Part shown: positions 40,085-49,330 of the stretch, in pieces | Layout: the number at the start of each line of letters is the position of its first letter | Position numbering within the stretch: the first letter of the stretch is position 1 | The notes under the pieces: model-generated | What the model saw: the letters and a program-made list of their open reading frames with translations, nothing else | Databases searched by the model: none | What the model was told of the DNA's origin: nothing | Made by a program: the position numbers and the translations under genes | DNA from: Armatimonadota bacterium | GTDB lineage: Bacteria > Armatimonadota > JADLDR01 | Assembly: GCA_020846535.1 (NCBI GenBank) | Contig: JADLDR010000042.1 | Span: 1-61,151 of the forward strand | DNA: 61,151 nt | Direction of reading: 5' to 3'

Positions 40085-40948
40085 TTATTTTACAGTGATG
40101 GATGTGACCGCCAGCGTCGTTTCGCCCGTGTCCGCGACGGCGGAGATCTGGCAGAGATAGCTGCCTGAAGGGACGCGGCGACCTGCACCGTCGCGCAAGT
40201 CCCAGAGCAATGTCTGGGAAGCGGCGGAACGGGCGCGATTTTTCTCCAGCAGGCGCACCGGCTTGCCGGTAAGAGAGAGGATGCGAGCTGTGCTGGTGGC
40301 CTCCCGGGAGAGGCTGTAGCGCAGCACTGACTGCCCGCCGCGCCCGGGAGACGAGGCAAGCCCTATTATCAGAAGGGGGCTTTTGGCCTGGGGATCCACT
40401 TCGATTGCCAATCGGCGCGTTCCGCCCTGCGGCCCGGAGCGGAAAGTGTAGGCGGCGGTTGTCCGCATAAAGCGGCGCTGGCCGCTGTCCAGGTCTATCA
40501 GAGTGAAGCTGTAGCGTGCCGGCACAGAGGCCAGGAAGTCGGGCCAGGCCAGTGTCACCTCCGCGTTCGCAATATCGGTCTGCACCTCGAAGTTCCAGAT
40601 TGACTTTCCGGCCGGCGATGGGCGCAGGTCGAAAGCGAAGCCGGAGGCCCCCATGGAGCGGCTTTCGCGTTCGGGCCGGATGAATGAAATGTCCACAAAA
40701 GGCGGCAGGAGAGGCGGCGACTCAATCAGCACTTCCTGCCCCTTTCCCCGCCCGTCGGGAGCGGCCACTCCGAAGTAATTGCAGGCATCGCGGATGCCCC
40801 CGCATGTTGCCACAAGCTGCGCCTGCCACTGCTTTTCCGAAACGGGAGGCTTCTTGTCTTCAGGCGTTTCAGAAAAGCAGTGGCAGGGGTCTGATCCGAT
40901 AGCCCATAACAGGAACGAACAGGCCAGAAAATAGTGATAAGTACGCAT
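40085..40948 (-). CDS. Secreted protein with C-terminal FlgD-Ig-like domain
   Basis: A 287-residue exported protein; signal peptide about 1-24. The ATG at 40948 follows AAGGAGG with five bases, whereas an upstream ATG precedes that site. Residues about 50-200 are beta-rich with no known family. The C-terminus (LLWDLRDGAGRRVPSGSYLC) matches the FlgD-Ig/T9SS-like fold common at the end of secreted proteins of many candidate phyla. Function unknown; it is probably cell-surface or secreted. It lies downstream of the promoter-rich spacer before tamB, in the opposite direction. Confidence 0.7.
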   Translation of the reverse strand: MRTYHYFLACSFLLWAIGSDPCHCFSETPEDKKPPVSEKQWQAQLVATCGGIRDACNYFGVAAPDGRGKGQEVLIESPPLLPPFVDISFIRPERESRSMGASGFAFDLRPSPAGKSIWNFEVQTDIANAEVTLAWPDFLASVPARYSFTLIDLDSGQRRFMRTTAAYTFRSGPQGGTRRLAIEVDPQAKSPLLIIGLASSPGRGGQSVLRYSLSREATSTARILSLTGKPVRLLEKNRARSAASQTLLWDLRDGAGRRVPSGSYLCQISAVADTGETTLAVTSITVK

Positions 40949-40994
40949 AAAACCCTCCTTCATTCAGGCACATCATAATGCGTGGATTGCTTTC

Positions 40995-41138
40995 GCCTGG
41001 CAATCGATGCAGTCTGCGAGGAGCGCAGCGACGAAGCCATCTCCAGGCTTTCAAATGCCAAGAGCGCTTCGGTTATTTGTGAGTCCGGAGATTGCCGCGT
41101 CGCTAACGCTCCTCACAGACTGCATCGATTGCCAGGCG
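40995..41138. repeat. Palindromic dispersed repeat with two about 54-base arms
   Basis: Left arm begins CGCCTGGCAATCGATGCAGT (40995) and the right arm ends with its exact complement (41138). Over their length the arms differ at only a few positions and a one-base indel, so the transcript would form a long hairpin. The arm core also occurs at 18817-18866. Confidence 0.85.
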
Positions 41139-41232
41139 CAATTCCTGTGAGCATCGGTTTCGATGTCCTCGCTGTAAATCCTTCTCTCCCGGCGGCCTCG
41201 CCTTGCGGATGCTTTCGATTTTTCCTATCCGC

Positions 41233-41262
41233 TTGACTACAGCGTGTTGTCATCGGTATACT
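41233..41262 (+). promoter_or_regulatory. Sigma70-type promoter for tamB
   Basis: TTGACT (41233-41238), 18-base spacer, TATACT (41257-41262), about 50 bases before the tamB ATG. Confidence 0.75.
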
Positions 41263-41312
41263 AATGGAAAGAAAGATGGCCCCTGGCGCGGCACAAGGAA
41301 GACGCTCTTTTC

Positions 41313-44300
41313 ATGAAGTATTTCACCCGGTTGGCGGTCTGGCTGGTCTTGTTACCGACGGCGATTCTGGCGGTATTGGCGGCCCGCTATATTCGCATGG
41401 AACTGCTGAATGCGGCGACCCATCTGGAGCCGGTCGTGATCTCCCAGCTTGGCATGAACGGGCGCTTCCGCGTCTCGCTCCGCCAGGCCGACGCAAGCCG
41501 CCCCGGCCTTCTCGTCCTCGATGACCTGGCCTTGGCCCTGCCCAATCGCCCTGCGGGCGAACCTCCCGTTTTTCAGGCCGAAGGCATCCGGATCGCCTAT
41601 AATTGGCGGTCACTCCTCGGAGACCTGCAAAATCCCCAGGCGCATGTCACCCGCATCGATATCATTTCCCCCGCCCTGACCGTGATTCGCGACCGGCAGG
41701 GGCGCTGGAGCCTGCCGCCCGCTGTCCGGATACAGCCGCGAAAACCTGTCGCCCGGGCCGTTCCTTTCACCGGCGCTGTTTTCGTTTCGAGCGGAACGGC
41801 TAGGCTGAGAGACGCCTTTGTCCGCCCGGGCCGGTGGGAGGAACGCAGGTTTGACGATATAGCCGCCCGCTTCGATGCCCGCCACAATCCGGTGTTTTAT
41901 CTTGCCGCCTCCGCTCAGGGGCAAAAGGGCCTGACATCCTTGAGATTCGACAGCCGCTTCGATGCCCTCCGGCAGAGCCAGTCGGTCGATGTATCGGCTC
42001 GCAAGCTGGATATCGCCTTTCTTTTGCCCTATTTGCCGCTGCCCGAAGATCTGAAACTGCGCTCCGGGGTCATCGATGCGGATGTGACCGTTCTCAACGC
42101 CTCCGGCAAGGCTGAAGTGCTGGGAGAGGCCCGTATCGACAGCGCGGCGGCGCAATGGAAAGAAATTGCGGCCCGCCGGTGGGCGGGAGATGTTCGCTTC
42201 ACCGGACAGAGCGCATGGGCGGACATTCAAGGCCAGCTTCAAAGTGAATCTATTGAAGTTCAAGGCGTAATCTTTGACTGGAAGGCCCCACAGGTGGCCC
42301 TGAATATCGAGGGCAAAATCCCTGACCCGGAACGCCTCGCCTCGCTTTCTCCCCGGTTGGCCGGATTGCGCCGATACGTCCGCGTCGCTTCGCCGGTCTC
42401 GCTTCGGGCACGGATTTCCGGCCCTCTGGCCGATCCATCGGTGACTGGCCTGCTTTCGGCTCAGGCTGTTGACCTGAGGCAGGGCAGATACAGGGCGCAG
42501 CTTGGCCGCCTGTCGCTCCAGGCGCGCTATGCTGGGAAAAAGTTGCTCTGCAATCTCTCCACCCGTGCATTTCAGGGAACCGTTCGGATGAACGGGCAGG
42601 CGGACCTGTCCGGTTCTTCTCCCTCAGTCGTCCTCACGGCTCGGGCCAACGGGCTGCGGTTGGGCGATTTGCGCCTCCCGTTTCCGATGCGCCTGCAAGG
42701 AGCCTCCGATATCGGCCTCAGTCTGGCCTACCGGAACAACCGGCCCGATATGTTGATGGATATCCAGGTTTCACAAGGAAAGTTTCTCAAAACAGCCTTT
42801 CAGGACCTGAAAGCCAGCCTGCGGTGGCAGGGAAAGGAACTGATCATCCGGGGAGCCAGGGCGCAGGCGGCGGGCGGATGGCTCGATGCCCGGGGAACCG
42901 TTTCCCAGGCGGGCGACATCGATATCGACCTCGATGCCCTGGATGTCGATCTGAAGCGAATGTTCGGCCCTTACGGAAATCTGTCACTGGCCGGAATCGG
43001 CTATCTTCATGGGCGGCTCGCTGGCAGCCCGGGAACCGACCCGACCTTAATCGCCGATGTTCAGGTGATGAACGGGCACATGGCGACTATGGCCTTCGAT
43101 CTGGCTGCCGGGAAGCTGGAAGCGGCGAAGCGCCTGGTCCGGCTGATCGGGGTGCAGGCGGCTAGGTTTCCGGGATCGGCCCGGCTGGATGGCCGGATCG
43201 ATCTTGAGGGTGGCGCTGTCAAGGGCCTCGCTTTCAGCGGCCATGCCGTCCACCTGCCCCTTTCGGAACTGTTCGCGATGTTCCAGGTGGAGGCCCCGGC
43301 GATGGAAGGCATCCTGAGCGGGGATTTCACGGTCGAAGGAACGCCGGGCCATCTGACGGCATCCGGGCCGGTGGCGCTGCGAGAAGGCAAAGTAGCCCAG
43401 GTTTACCTGCCTGCCCTGCAAGGCCGATTTCGATGGCAGGATAGGGCGCTGACGCTGGAGGAGATGAGAGGCACCAACAATGGGGAGCATGTCGAACTGG
43501 AAGGCCGGTACGATCCGGATTCGGGCTTCGATTTCGCGTTCCGGGCGTCGAACGTTCCTCTGGTAAGGGTTCGCAGCTATCTGGAGCCATACCTGGAGCC
43601 GGAAGGGGTAGGGCAGGTGGAGGGCCGGGTGACCGGAGAACCCGACAGGCCCAGAGTGGATATCAGCGTGCGGTCCGAACGTCTGGCGCTGAACGATCAC
43701 CCCTTCGACCGGGCCGAAGGAACCTTCCGATGGGAGGCCGGGCATCTGGTGATCGAGCGGTTTGCCCTGCTCGAAAATGGGGCGGTCTACGAGGTGTCCC
43801 CAGCGGATATCGATCTGGAGAGCCACGAGGCCCGGCTCGAAGGGGCCATTCAGGACGGCAAGGCGTCCACCCTGGTGGCGATGCTGAAGGCCAGCCCTTA
43901 TATGGATACTGAGGCCGGACTGAAAGTGGTCAAGGCCCTCGGCAGCCTGCCACGCGATACCGAAGGGAAGATCAGCGCCAAATTCGACATGGAGGGCGAC
44001 CTGACCGACCCCAGGATCACTATCGATCCGATTGAGATGTCGGGCATCCAATCGGGGCCTTATGTGCGGATCGAAAAAGGAAGCGCCGGTATGGAACTGG
44101 AAAATGGGGCCTTTCGCATTCGCAATCTCACCCTGAGCCAGGGCGATGCGGTGGTGGAAGCCTCCGGTATTATCGATCCTCAGGGGAGCGTGGCGCTCGA
44201 TATCGATGCTCACAACCTGGACGCCTCCCTGATCCGGCCTATCATTCCCAAACGCTATCCGGTGGAAGGATTGGCGGAAATCTCCGTCCTGGTCTCCGGG

Positions 44301-45878
44301 CGCACGCAGACTCCCAATATCGATGCCTCGGTAACGATCACCGATGCCAGCATTCTCGGAGTGCCGTTCGACACGGTGCAGAGCCAGAAGATATCCTGGA
44401 GCGGCAACCGGATCGATATCGGCGAGGTCGTCTTTATCCAAAAAACCCGCCAGGCCCGTCTATACGGAACTGCGCCCGTTCCCTGGGCCTCCGAAGCGGA
44501 AAAAGAGGCCGTCCCTTACGACCTGCACGCCGAAATCGCCCGGCAGAATCTGGGGTTCCTGGCCGATCTCTATCCCAAAGTGATCGCCAGCGCGGACGGG
44601 ATGCTCGACACCCGCCTCGATATCACCGGGGCGGGGATGAACCGCAGGGTCAGCGGATGGTTCCGCGTGGCGGACGGCAGAATGCAGCTCGCGCGTCTAG
44701 AAACCCCTTTTAAGAACCTTCAGGCCGACCTTGCCTTTGAAGGAACGAGCGTGAAGATCAATCGCCTGACCGGGGAATCCGATGCGGGTGGCATCCGGGT
44801 GGACGGCAGGGCCGATTTGAGCGGCCTGCCCAACGCCTGGCTGGACCTGACCGTGTCCTTGAACACCCTCCATCTGGCCGGGCGAAACCTCTTTCCGGCC
44901 TACCGGGAGCGATTTTCGGGCAGCCTTTCCACAGACCGACCTCTCACGGTTCAGGGCGACTGGAACCGGCCCCTCGTAGCGGGCGCAGTGACGGTACACG
45001 ATGCTCGCGCCCTCCTGCCTACACAGGCAATCTCTGCCGCAGGCGGGGGCGAGGGAGGCGAAAGGGGCGGGCCGGTGTTCGACCCGGCCTTCGATCTTCA
45101 GGTGGCGGTGGGACGGAACGCCTGGATCCAGAACCCGCGCCTGCGCGCCCTGACCAGCGGCAACATCGCCATCGGGGGGAACCTTCTGGATCCGAGCCTG
45201 AGCGGGCATATCGGGCTGGACAGGGGAACCATCTACTTCCCCACAGCCCGATTCAGGCTGACCTCCGGAGATATCGATTTTACCTATAACCCGGAGCGCG
45301 GAACCCAGGCTTATCTGACCGCCCAGGCGGAGACGACGATGCGAACCCGGGCCAGCGGGGCCATGGGAGGGGGCCGCACCCAGGAATACCGGATCGCTTT
45401 GGCGCTCTCCGGGCCACTGGACAGCCCTCTGAAAATCGAGGCGTCCTCCAATCCTCCCTACCTGAGCGAGCGGCAGATATACGCCATGCTGCTCCACCAG
45501 GATCAGGTCGGCGGGATCCTGGGCGGGCAGGAGATGGAAAGGAGATTGGGGGAGGAACTGGGCCAGCTCTTCACCTCCGCCGCCGTGCCGATGCTCTTCG
45601 AGCCGGTTGAAAGCTTCCTGACCGAAGCCCTGAGCCTGGAGGAGTTCGCCTTCGAATACGACTGGAAGGAGCCTTTGCAACTGCGGATCAGCAAGCGCCT
45701 GGACGACCGGTTTCTGGTAACCTACCTGCGTTCTTTGGGGACGCGCCCCCTCGATCCCCGCTACGAGAAGTATCTCTTCCGCCTGACCTATCAGGTCACG
45801 AACCGCTTGCAGCTCAGTTGGGACATAGACGAGCGTTCCAACCAGACCTTCACCCTGGAAGGCGTGCTGCGCTTCTGA
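41313..45878 (+). CDS. tamB: TamB-like translocation and assembly protein
   Basis: A 1521-residue protein with one N-terminal membrane anchor (about 5-23) and a very long repetitive beta-strand body. Many repeats of the AsmA/TamB type occur (for example VSGRTQTPNIDASVTI, GNLLDPSLSGHIGL). The C-terminal DUF490/TamB domain (about 1130-1521) has DRGTIYFPTARFRLTSGDID, PYLSERQIYAMLL and an LSKRLDDRFLVTYLR-like tail. TamB spans the periplasm as a hydrophobic groove for outer-membrane protein insertion and phospholipid transport. It is longer than the E. coli protein (about 1260). No TamA gene is present, but bamA lies just downstream. Preceded by AAGGAAG. Confidence 0.9.
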   Translation: MKYFTRLAVWLVLLPTAILAVLAARYIRMELLNAATHLEPVVISQLGMNGRFRVSLRQADASRPGLLVLDDLALALPNRPAGEPPVFQAEGIRIAYNWRSLLGDLQNPQAHVTRIDIISPALTVIRDRQGRWSLPPAVRIQPRKPVARAVPFTGAVFVSSGTARLRDAFVRPGRWEERRFDDIAARFDARHNPVFYLAASAQGQKGLTSLRFDSRFDALRQSQSVDVSARKLDIAFLLPYLPLPEDLKLRSGVIDADVTVLNASGKAEVLGEARIDSAAAQWKEIAARRWAGDVRFTGQSAWADIQGQLQSESIEVQGVIFDWKAPQVALNIEGKIPDPERLASLSPRLAGLRRYVRVASPVSLRARISGPLADPSVTGLLSAQAVDLRQGRYRAQLGRLSLQARYAGKKLLCNLSTRAFQGTVRMNGQADLSGSSPSVVLTARANGLRLGDLRLPFPMRLQGASDIGLSLAYRNNRPDMLMDIQVSQGKFLKTAFQDLKASLRWQGKELIIRGARAQAAGGWLDARGTVSQAGDIDIDLDALDVDLKRMFGPYGNLSLAGIGYLHGRLAGSPGTDPTLIADVQVMNGHMATMAFDLAAGKLEAAKRLVRLIGVQAARFPGSARLDGRIDLEGGAVKGLAFSGHAVHLPLSELFAMFQVEAPAMEGILSGDFTVEGTPGHLTASGPVALREGKVAQVYLPALQGRFRWQDRALTLEEMRGTNNGEHVELEGRYDPDSGFDFAFRASNVPLVRVRSYLEPYLEPEGVGQVEGRVTGEPDRPRVDISVRSERLALNDHPFDRAEGTFRWEAGHLVIERFALLENGAVYEVSPADIDLESHEARLEGAIQDGKASTLVAMLKASPYMDTEAGLKVVKALGSLPRDTEGKISAKFDMEGDLTDPRITIDPIEMSGIQSGPYVRIEKGSAGMELENGAFRIRNLTLSQGDAVVEASGIIDPQGSVALDIDAHNLDASLIRPIIPKRYPVEGLAEISVLVSGRTQTPNIDASVTITDASILGVPFDTVQSQKISWSGNRIDIGEVVFIQKTRQARLYGTAPVPWASEAEKEAVPYDLHAEIARQNLGFLADLYPKVIASADGMLDTRLDITGAGMNRRVSGWFRVADGRMQLARLETPFKNLQADLAFEGTSVKINRLTGESDAGGIRVDGRADLSGLPNAWLDLTVSLNTLHLAGRNLFPAYRERFSGSLSTDRPLTVQGDWNRPLVAGAVTVHDARALLPTQAISAAGGGEGGERGGPVFDPAFDLQVAVGRNAWIQNPRLRALTSGNIAIGGNLLDPSLSGHIGLDRGTIYFPTARFRLTSGDIDFTYNPERGTQAYLTAQAETTMRTRASGAMGGGRTQEYRIALALSGPLDSPLKIEASSNPPYLSERQIYAMLLHQDQVGGILGGQEMERRLGEELGQLFTSAAVPMLFEPVESFLTEALSLEEFAFEYDWKEPLQLRISKRLDDRFLVTYLRSLGTRPLDPRYEKYLFRLTYQVTNRLQLSWDIDERSNQTFTLEGVLRF

Positions 45879-45899
45879 GTGAAAATGTCGGGACTGAAT

Positions 45900-45928
45900 G
45901 AAACTTTTCGCCGGGCCGGGTTGTCTAA
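45900..45928 (+). promoter_or_regulatory. ECF sigma promoter before sigma gene 3 and bamA
   Basis: GAAAC (45900-45904), 17-base spacer starting TTTTCGCCGGGCCGGG, then TGTCTAA (45922-45928). A textbook ECF/RpoE-type promoter. Its spacer closely matches that of the promoter at 21279. Confidence 0.82.
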
Positions 45929-46058
45929 GTGTTGACACGAGCAGGCTTCAGTGGGGCAGGGTGTTGGAGGCCCTTCGGGGCAGCAACGGCCTGCCGCGCC
46001 TGCGAACGGCCCGTCCGGCATTCAAAACATCGAGCTTTTCGGCGGCAGAGACAACAGA

Positions 46059-46661
46059 ATGGATATGATCTGCGACAACGAAATCGGCCTGCCCCGCCCC
46101 ACCCCGGCTGTGGACGAAGACCGCCGGCTGACCTTCGATGAGCTGGTCGCCAAATACGACCGGAAAATCTACAACCTGATTTTCCGGCTGGTGGGGGACC
46201 GGGAGGAGGCCGCCGACCTGACCCAGGAAACGTTTGTGAACGCCTACCGGGCCTTTCATCGCTTCCGGGGCGAGGCGCGGGTCTATACCTGGCTCCACCA
46301 GATCGCGGTCAACCAGTGTAAGAACCATTTCAAGCTGCGCGCCCGCCAGCGCCGCCACGAGGCCGAATCGCTGGACGCGCCTGTGGAGGAGGACGGCGAG
46401 GCGCTGTCCCGGGAGATTCCCGACTGGAGCCACTCCCCGCATCAGGTGGTGGAGCAGAAGGAGCTTCAGGCGCAGATACAGAAAGCAATAGAGTCATTGC
46501 CCGAGGAATACCGCGTGGCGGTCGTCCTGCGCGACATCCAGGGCCTCGCCTATCAGGAAATCGCCACGATCATGGACCTTTCCCTGGAGGCTGTCAAATC
46601 GCGCATCTTCCGAGGGCGCGAAACGCTGAGGCGAAAGCTCGGGCCTTATATCAAAGGATAA
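46059..46661 (+). CDS. rpoE: ECF-type RNA polymerase sigma factor (third)
   Basis: A 200-residue RpoE-type sigma factor. Region 2: KIYNLIFRLVGDREEAADLT then QETFVNAYRAF (about 40-90). Region 4: LPEEYRVAVVLRDIQGLAYQ then IATIMDLSLEAVKSRIFRG (about 140-195). ATG 46059 and ATG 46065 are both possible; the ribosome site is weak. No anti-sigma gene follows. It is flanked by tamB and bamA and has its own ECF promoter, so it probably controls outer-membrane assembly genes. Which anti-sigma factor holds it in check is unknown. Confidence 0.92.
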   Translation: MDMICDNEIGLPRPTPAVDEDRRLTFDELVAKYDRKIYNLIFRLVGDREEAADLTQETFVNAYRAFHRFRGEARVYTWLHQIAVNQCKNHFKLRARQRRHEAESLDAPVEEDGEALSREIPDWSHSPHQVVEQKELQAQIQKAIESLPEEYRVAVVLRDIQGLAYQEIATIMDLSLEAVKSRIFRGRETLRRKLGPYIKG

Positions 46662-46757
46662 GCCCATTTTCAGGGACGCGGTTTGCCGCGTCCTGACCGA
46701 CATATCGCGGGCGCAAAGAACCGCGCCGCGGCAAACATGGATCAAGGAGGGAATCGC

Positions 46758-48557
46758 GTGAGGATAAGGATGCGCCGGTGGCTGTTGTGCTGCTGGATCG
46801 CCCTGAACGCCTTGATGATAGCGGGCGCGTTGGCCGCTCAGGAGCAGCCGCCCCAGGCCCCGTCGAAAACGGTGACCGAAGTGATTATTGAGGGGCTGCA
46901 AAACATTAACCGGGAAACCGTGATGGGTGTGGTCAGCACCAAAGTGGGCGAGGAACTCGTTTCCGAAAAGGTGCGAAACGATGAGGCGGCCATCAACGCT
47001 CTGGGCTATTTCGACAGCGTGGTGTCTCGCACCGAGGAAACGTCGGGAGGGGTGCGGGTGATCTTCACTCTGGTCGAAAAGCCGGTCATCCGGGAGATCG
47101 TTCTGACAGGCAACACCGTTTTTCCCACCGATGCGCTTCTCGGCCTGATGCGTACCAAGACCGGCCAGGTGATGAACCCGGAGAATATCTCCCGGGACCT
47201 GGACGCCATCGCCAAGCACTACCGGGATAACGAATATGCGGTCATCATTCTGGACCTGCAATTCGAGGACGGCGTTCTGAAGATTCCTCTCACCGAAGTC
47301 ACCGTCGAATCCGTGGACATCACGGGGCTGAAGCGCACCAGACCTGTCGTTGTCCGCAGGCAGCTCAGAACCAGGCCGGGCGATGTGGTGAACTTCAAGA
47401 AGATTCGCGAGGACATCACCCGCCTGGCGAACCTCGATCTCTTCGAAGCCCCTATCGAGCCGACGCTGCCGGAAGGCTCCGATATCGGTAAAGTGAAGCT
47501 GGCGATCCCGCTGAAGGAAAAGAAAACCGGCCAGATTTCGCTCGGTTTCGGATACAGTTCCAGAGACCGGCTGGTGGGCCGGGCGGAATATGCGGAAAAC
47601 AACTTCCGCGGCATGGCGCAGCAGCTTTCCCTGATGTATGAAATCGGCGGCCTTTCCAATCGGAGCAGCTATGAGCTGAGCTTCTACGAGCCGTGGTTGG
47701 ACAGTCGAAAAACCAGCATGACGGTCAGCCTGTTCGATAAGGTCATTTATCGATTCGCTTCCGGTGTGGTGGTCAATAATAATATCACCGATAACGAGAC
47801 CCGTTACACCGAGCAGCGCCGGGGAGCCAACCTCTTCTTCTCCCGTCCCATCAACGCCAGCGAGACCACCGACGTCGGCGTCGGCCTGAGGACGGAGGAA
47901 GTTCGCACCAACGAGCTGTCGGGATACACCCCGCCGCCCAACTACATCCGGCAAGATGGCCGGATCAATGCCCTGAACTTCCGCTACAACAACGACACCC
48001 GCGACTATCGGCTCGATCCGGCCCGCGGTGGTAGAAGCATCTACACCCTGGAGTTCGGCCAGGCAAGCCTCCAGGATCCCTTCGGGCGGATGTCCTTCAC
48101 CAAGGGCAACATCGATCTGAGGCGCTATTTCAGCCGCGGCAAGCGGGTGCGCTACTCGGATCCCAAGCGGGTCATCGCCACGCGGCTTCTGCTGGGCGGC
48201 GCGAGCGGGAAGCTACCCTTCTTCGAGCAGTTCTTTATGGGCGGGGCCGAAAGCCTCCGGGGGTATCAGGAAGACCGCTTCTGGGGCGATAAGGTGATGC
48301 TCTTCACCACCGAATATCGCCATCCCTTCGGCGACCGGCTGCAAGGCGTTCTCTTCTTCGACTACGGCGGTGCCTGGGGCGGGCAGTACACCGATCTCAA
48401 CTCCCAGGGTTCCTTCAAGCAGTCGAAGGATTTCCAGGGCCACAGTGGGGTCGGGCTCGGCATCCGGGTCGCCACCCCCATCGGCCTGATCCGCCTGGAC
48501 TACGGTATCGGCGACGAAGGCTCCCGTACCCACTTCAGCATCGGCCAGGTCTTTTGA
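46758..48557 (+). CDS. bamA: BamA outer-membrane protein assembly factor
   Basis: Inserts beta-barrel proteins into the outer membrane. The 599-residue protein starts at a GTG six bases after AAGGAGGG (46744-46751). A signal peptide (about 1-28) is followed by about three POTRA domains (about 35-265) and a 16-strand barrel (about 275-599). The lid-loop motif appears as MGGAESLRGY and the last strand ends in Phe (HFSIGQVF), the usual C-terminal signal. E. coli BamA has five POTRA domains, so this is a shortened periplasmic part. Gene order bamA-ompH-lpxD is conserved in many Gram-negatives. Confidence 0.95.
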   Translation: MRIRMRRWLLCCWIALNALMIAGALAAQEQPPQAPSKTVTEVIIEGLQNINRETVMGVVSTKVGEELVSEKVRNDEAAINALGYFDSVVSRTEETSGGVRVIFTLVEKPVIREIVLTGNTVFPTDALLGLMRTKTGQVMNPENISRDLDAIAKHYRDNEYAVIILDLQFEDGVLKIPLTEVTVESVDITGLKRTRPVVVRRQLRTRPGDVVNFKKIREDITRLANLDLFEAPIEPTLPEGSDIGKVKLAIPLKEKKTGQISLGFGYSSRDRLVGRAEYAENNFRGMAQQLSLMYEIGGLSNRSSYELSFYEPWLDSRKTSMTVSLFDKVIYRFASGVVVNNNITDNETRYTEQRRGANLFFSRPINASETTDVGVGLRTEEVRTNELSGYTPPPNYIRQDGRINALNFRYNNDTRDYRLDPARGGRSIYTLEFGQASLQDPFGRMSFTKGNIDLRRYFSRGKRVRYSDPKRVIATRLLLGGASGKLPFFEQFFMGGAESLRGYQEDRFWGDKVMLFTTEYRHPFGDRLQGVLFFDYGGAWGGQYTDLNSQGSFKQSKDFQGHSGVGLGIRVATPIGLIRLDYGIGDEGSRTHFSIGQVF

Positions 48558-48567
48558 GGGCTTTACG

Positions 48568-48588
48568 ATGGGCGGAACGGAAGCCCAT
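48568..48588 (+). terminator. Short hairpin after bamA
   Basis: ATGGGC (48568-48573) pairs with GCCCAT (48583-48588). No T-run; an extended -10 promoter follows at once, so it may be a weak terminator or attenuator. Confidence 0.35.
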
Positions 48589-48589
48589 C

Positions 48590-48598
48590 TGTTATAAT
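48590..48598 (+). promoter_or_regulatory. Extended -10 promoter before ompH
   Basis: TGTTATAAT (48590-48598): a perfect -10 hexamer with the TG extension. No clear -35 box. About 90 bases upstream of the ompH ATG. Confidence 0.55.
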
Positions 48599-48685
48599 AG
48601 AACGGCTAAACGGTAGGTGGCTATATCGGCGGATATAGCCTGCGGATTCCGGATTGTGGAAACGGAGACGAGGAGGAAGTATTCA

Positions 48686-49330
48686 ATGTCTAGGGATGCC
48701 AGAATCATTCTGATCGGGGCGCTCATTGTCGCATGCCTGTCGGCTCTCGGGGTGCGTGCGGCTGACGATAAAGCAGGTTTCAGTCTGGCGTTTGTGGATG
48801 TCCAGAAAGCGTTCAAGGCTTACAAGAAAACGGAGACGATGGAGGTCGATCTCAAGAAATTCGCGGATACCCTCCAGCAGCAGTTCGACCGCAAACTGGC
48901 GGGCCGCCTTCTGACCGAGGCGGAGCGCAAGGAACTCGAAACCATCCAGGCGAAGGCGCAGCCGAGCGATGCCGAGAAGAAGCGCATCGACGACTTCACC
49001 AACCTGAGCAAGCAGCGGGACACCGAACTGGTGGGACTCCAGAACGCCAACAACCCCAACGACCAGCAGAAAGGCCGCCTGAAGGAGCTTCTCGATCTGA
49101 ACAACAAGAGCGATGCCGACTTGCAGGCATTTCAGGCCCAGTTGATGCAGCAGTTGGAAGCCAAAAAAGTGGAAATGAGCGCCAAGCTGTCTGATGAAAT
49201 CCGAGCGACCATCGGCAAGGTCGCCCAGGAAAAAGGCTTTACCGCCGTGGTGGACAAGCAGGCGATTTTTTACGGCGGCGTGGATATCACCGAGGATGTT
49301 ATCACCAGCCTCAACGCTGCAACGAAGTAG
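48686..49330 (+). CDS. skp: OmpH/Skp-like periplasmic chaperone
   Basis: A 214-residue exported protein (signal about 1-25) with the OmpH fold: a short strand FSLAFVDVQKAFKAYKKTE, a long charged coiled-coil (about 55-165), and a final strand pair around GFTAVVDKQAIFYGGVDITE. Skp binds unfolded outer-membrane proteins on the way to BamA. The helical part contains repeat-like QAKAQPSDAEKKR and NANNPNDQQKGR segments, giving longer tentacles than E. coli Skp (161 residues). GAGGAGGAAG sits six bases before the ATG. Confidence 0.9.
   Translation: MSRDARIILIGALIVACLSALGVRAADDKAGFSLAFVDVQKAFKAYKKTETMEVDLKKFADTLQQQFDRKLAGRLLTEAERKELETIQAKAQPSDAEKKRIDDFTNLSKQRDTELVGLQNANNPNDQQKGRLKELLDLNNKSDADLQAFQAQLMQQLEAKKVEMSAKLSDEIRATIGKVAQEKGFTAVVDKQAIFYGGVDITEDVITSLNAATK

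Larger units (their letters stand above)
40949..41312. other. Divergent intergenic region with palindromic repeat and tamB promoter
   Basis: No gene supported. Contains the 144-base palindromic repeat at 40995-41138 and a good promoter at 41233-41262 for tamB. Confidence 0.75.

Noticed and set aside
40982..41236. Small gene containing CEERSDEAI
   Set aside because: The peptide is the translation of a dispersed palindromic repeat and is a known spurious ORF type.
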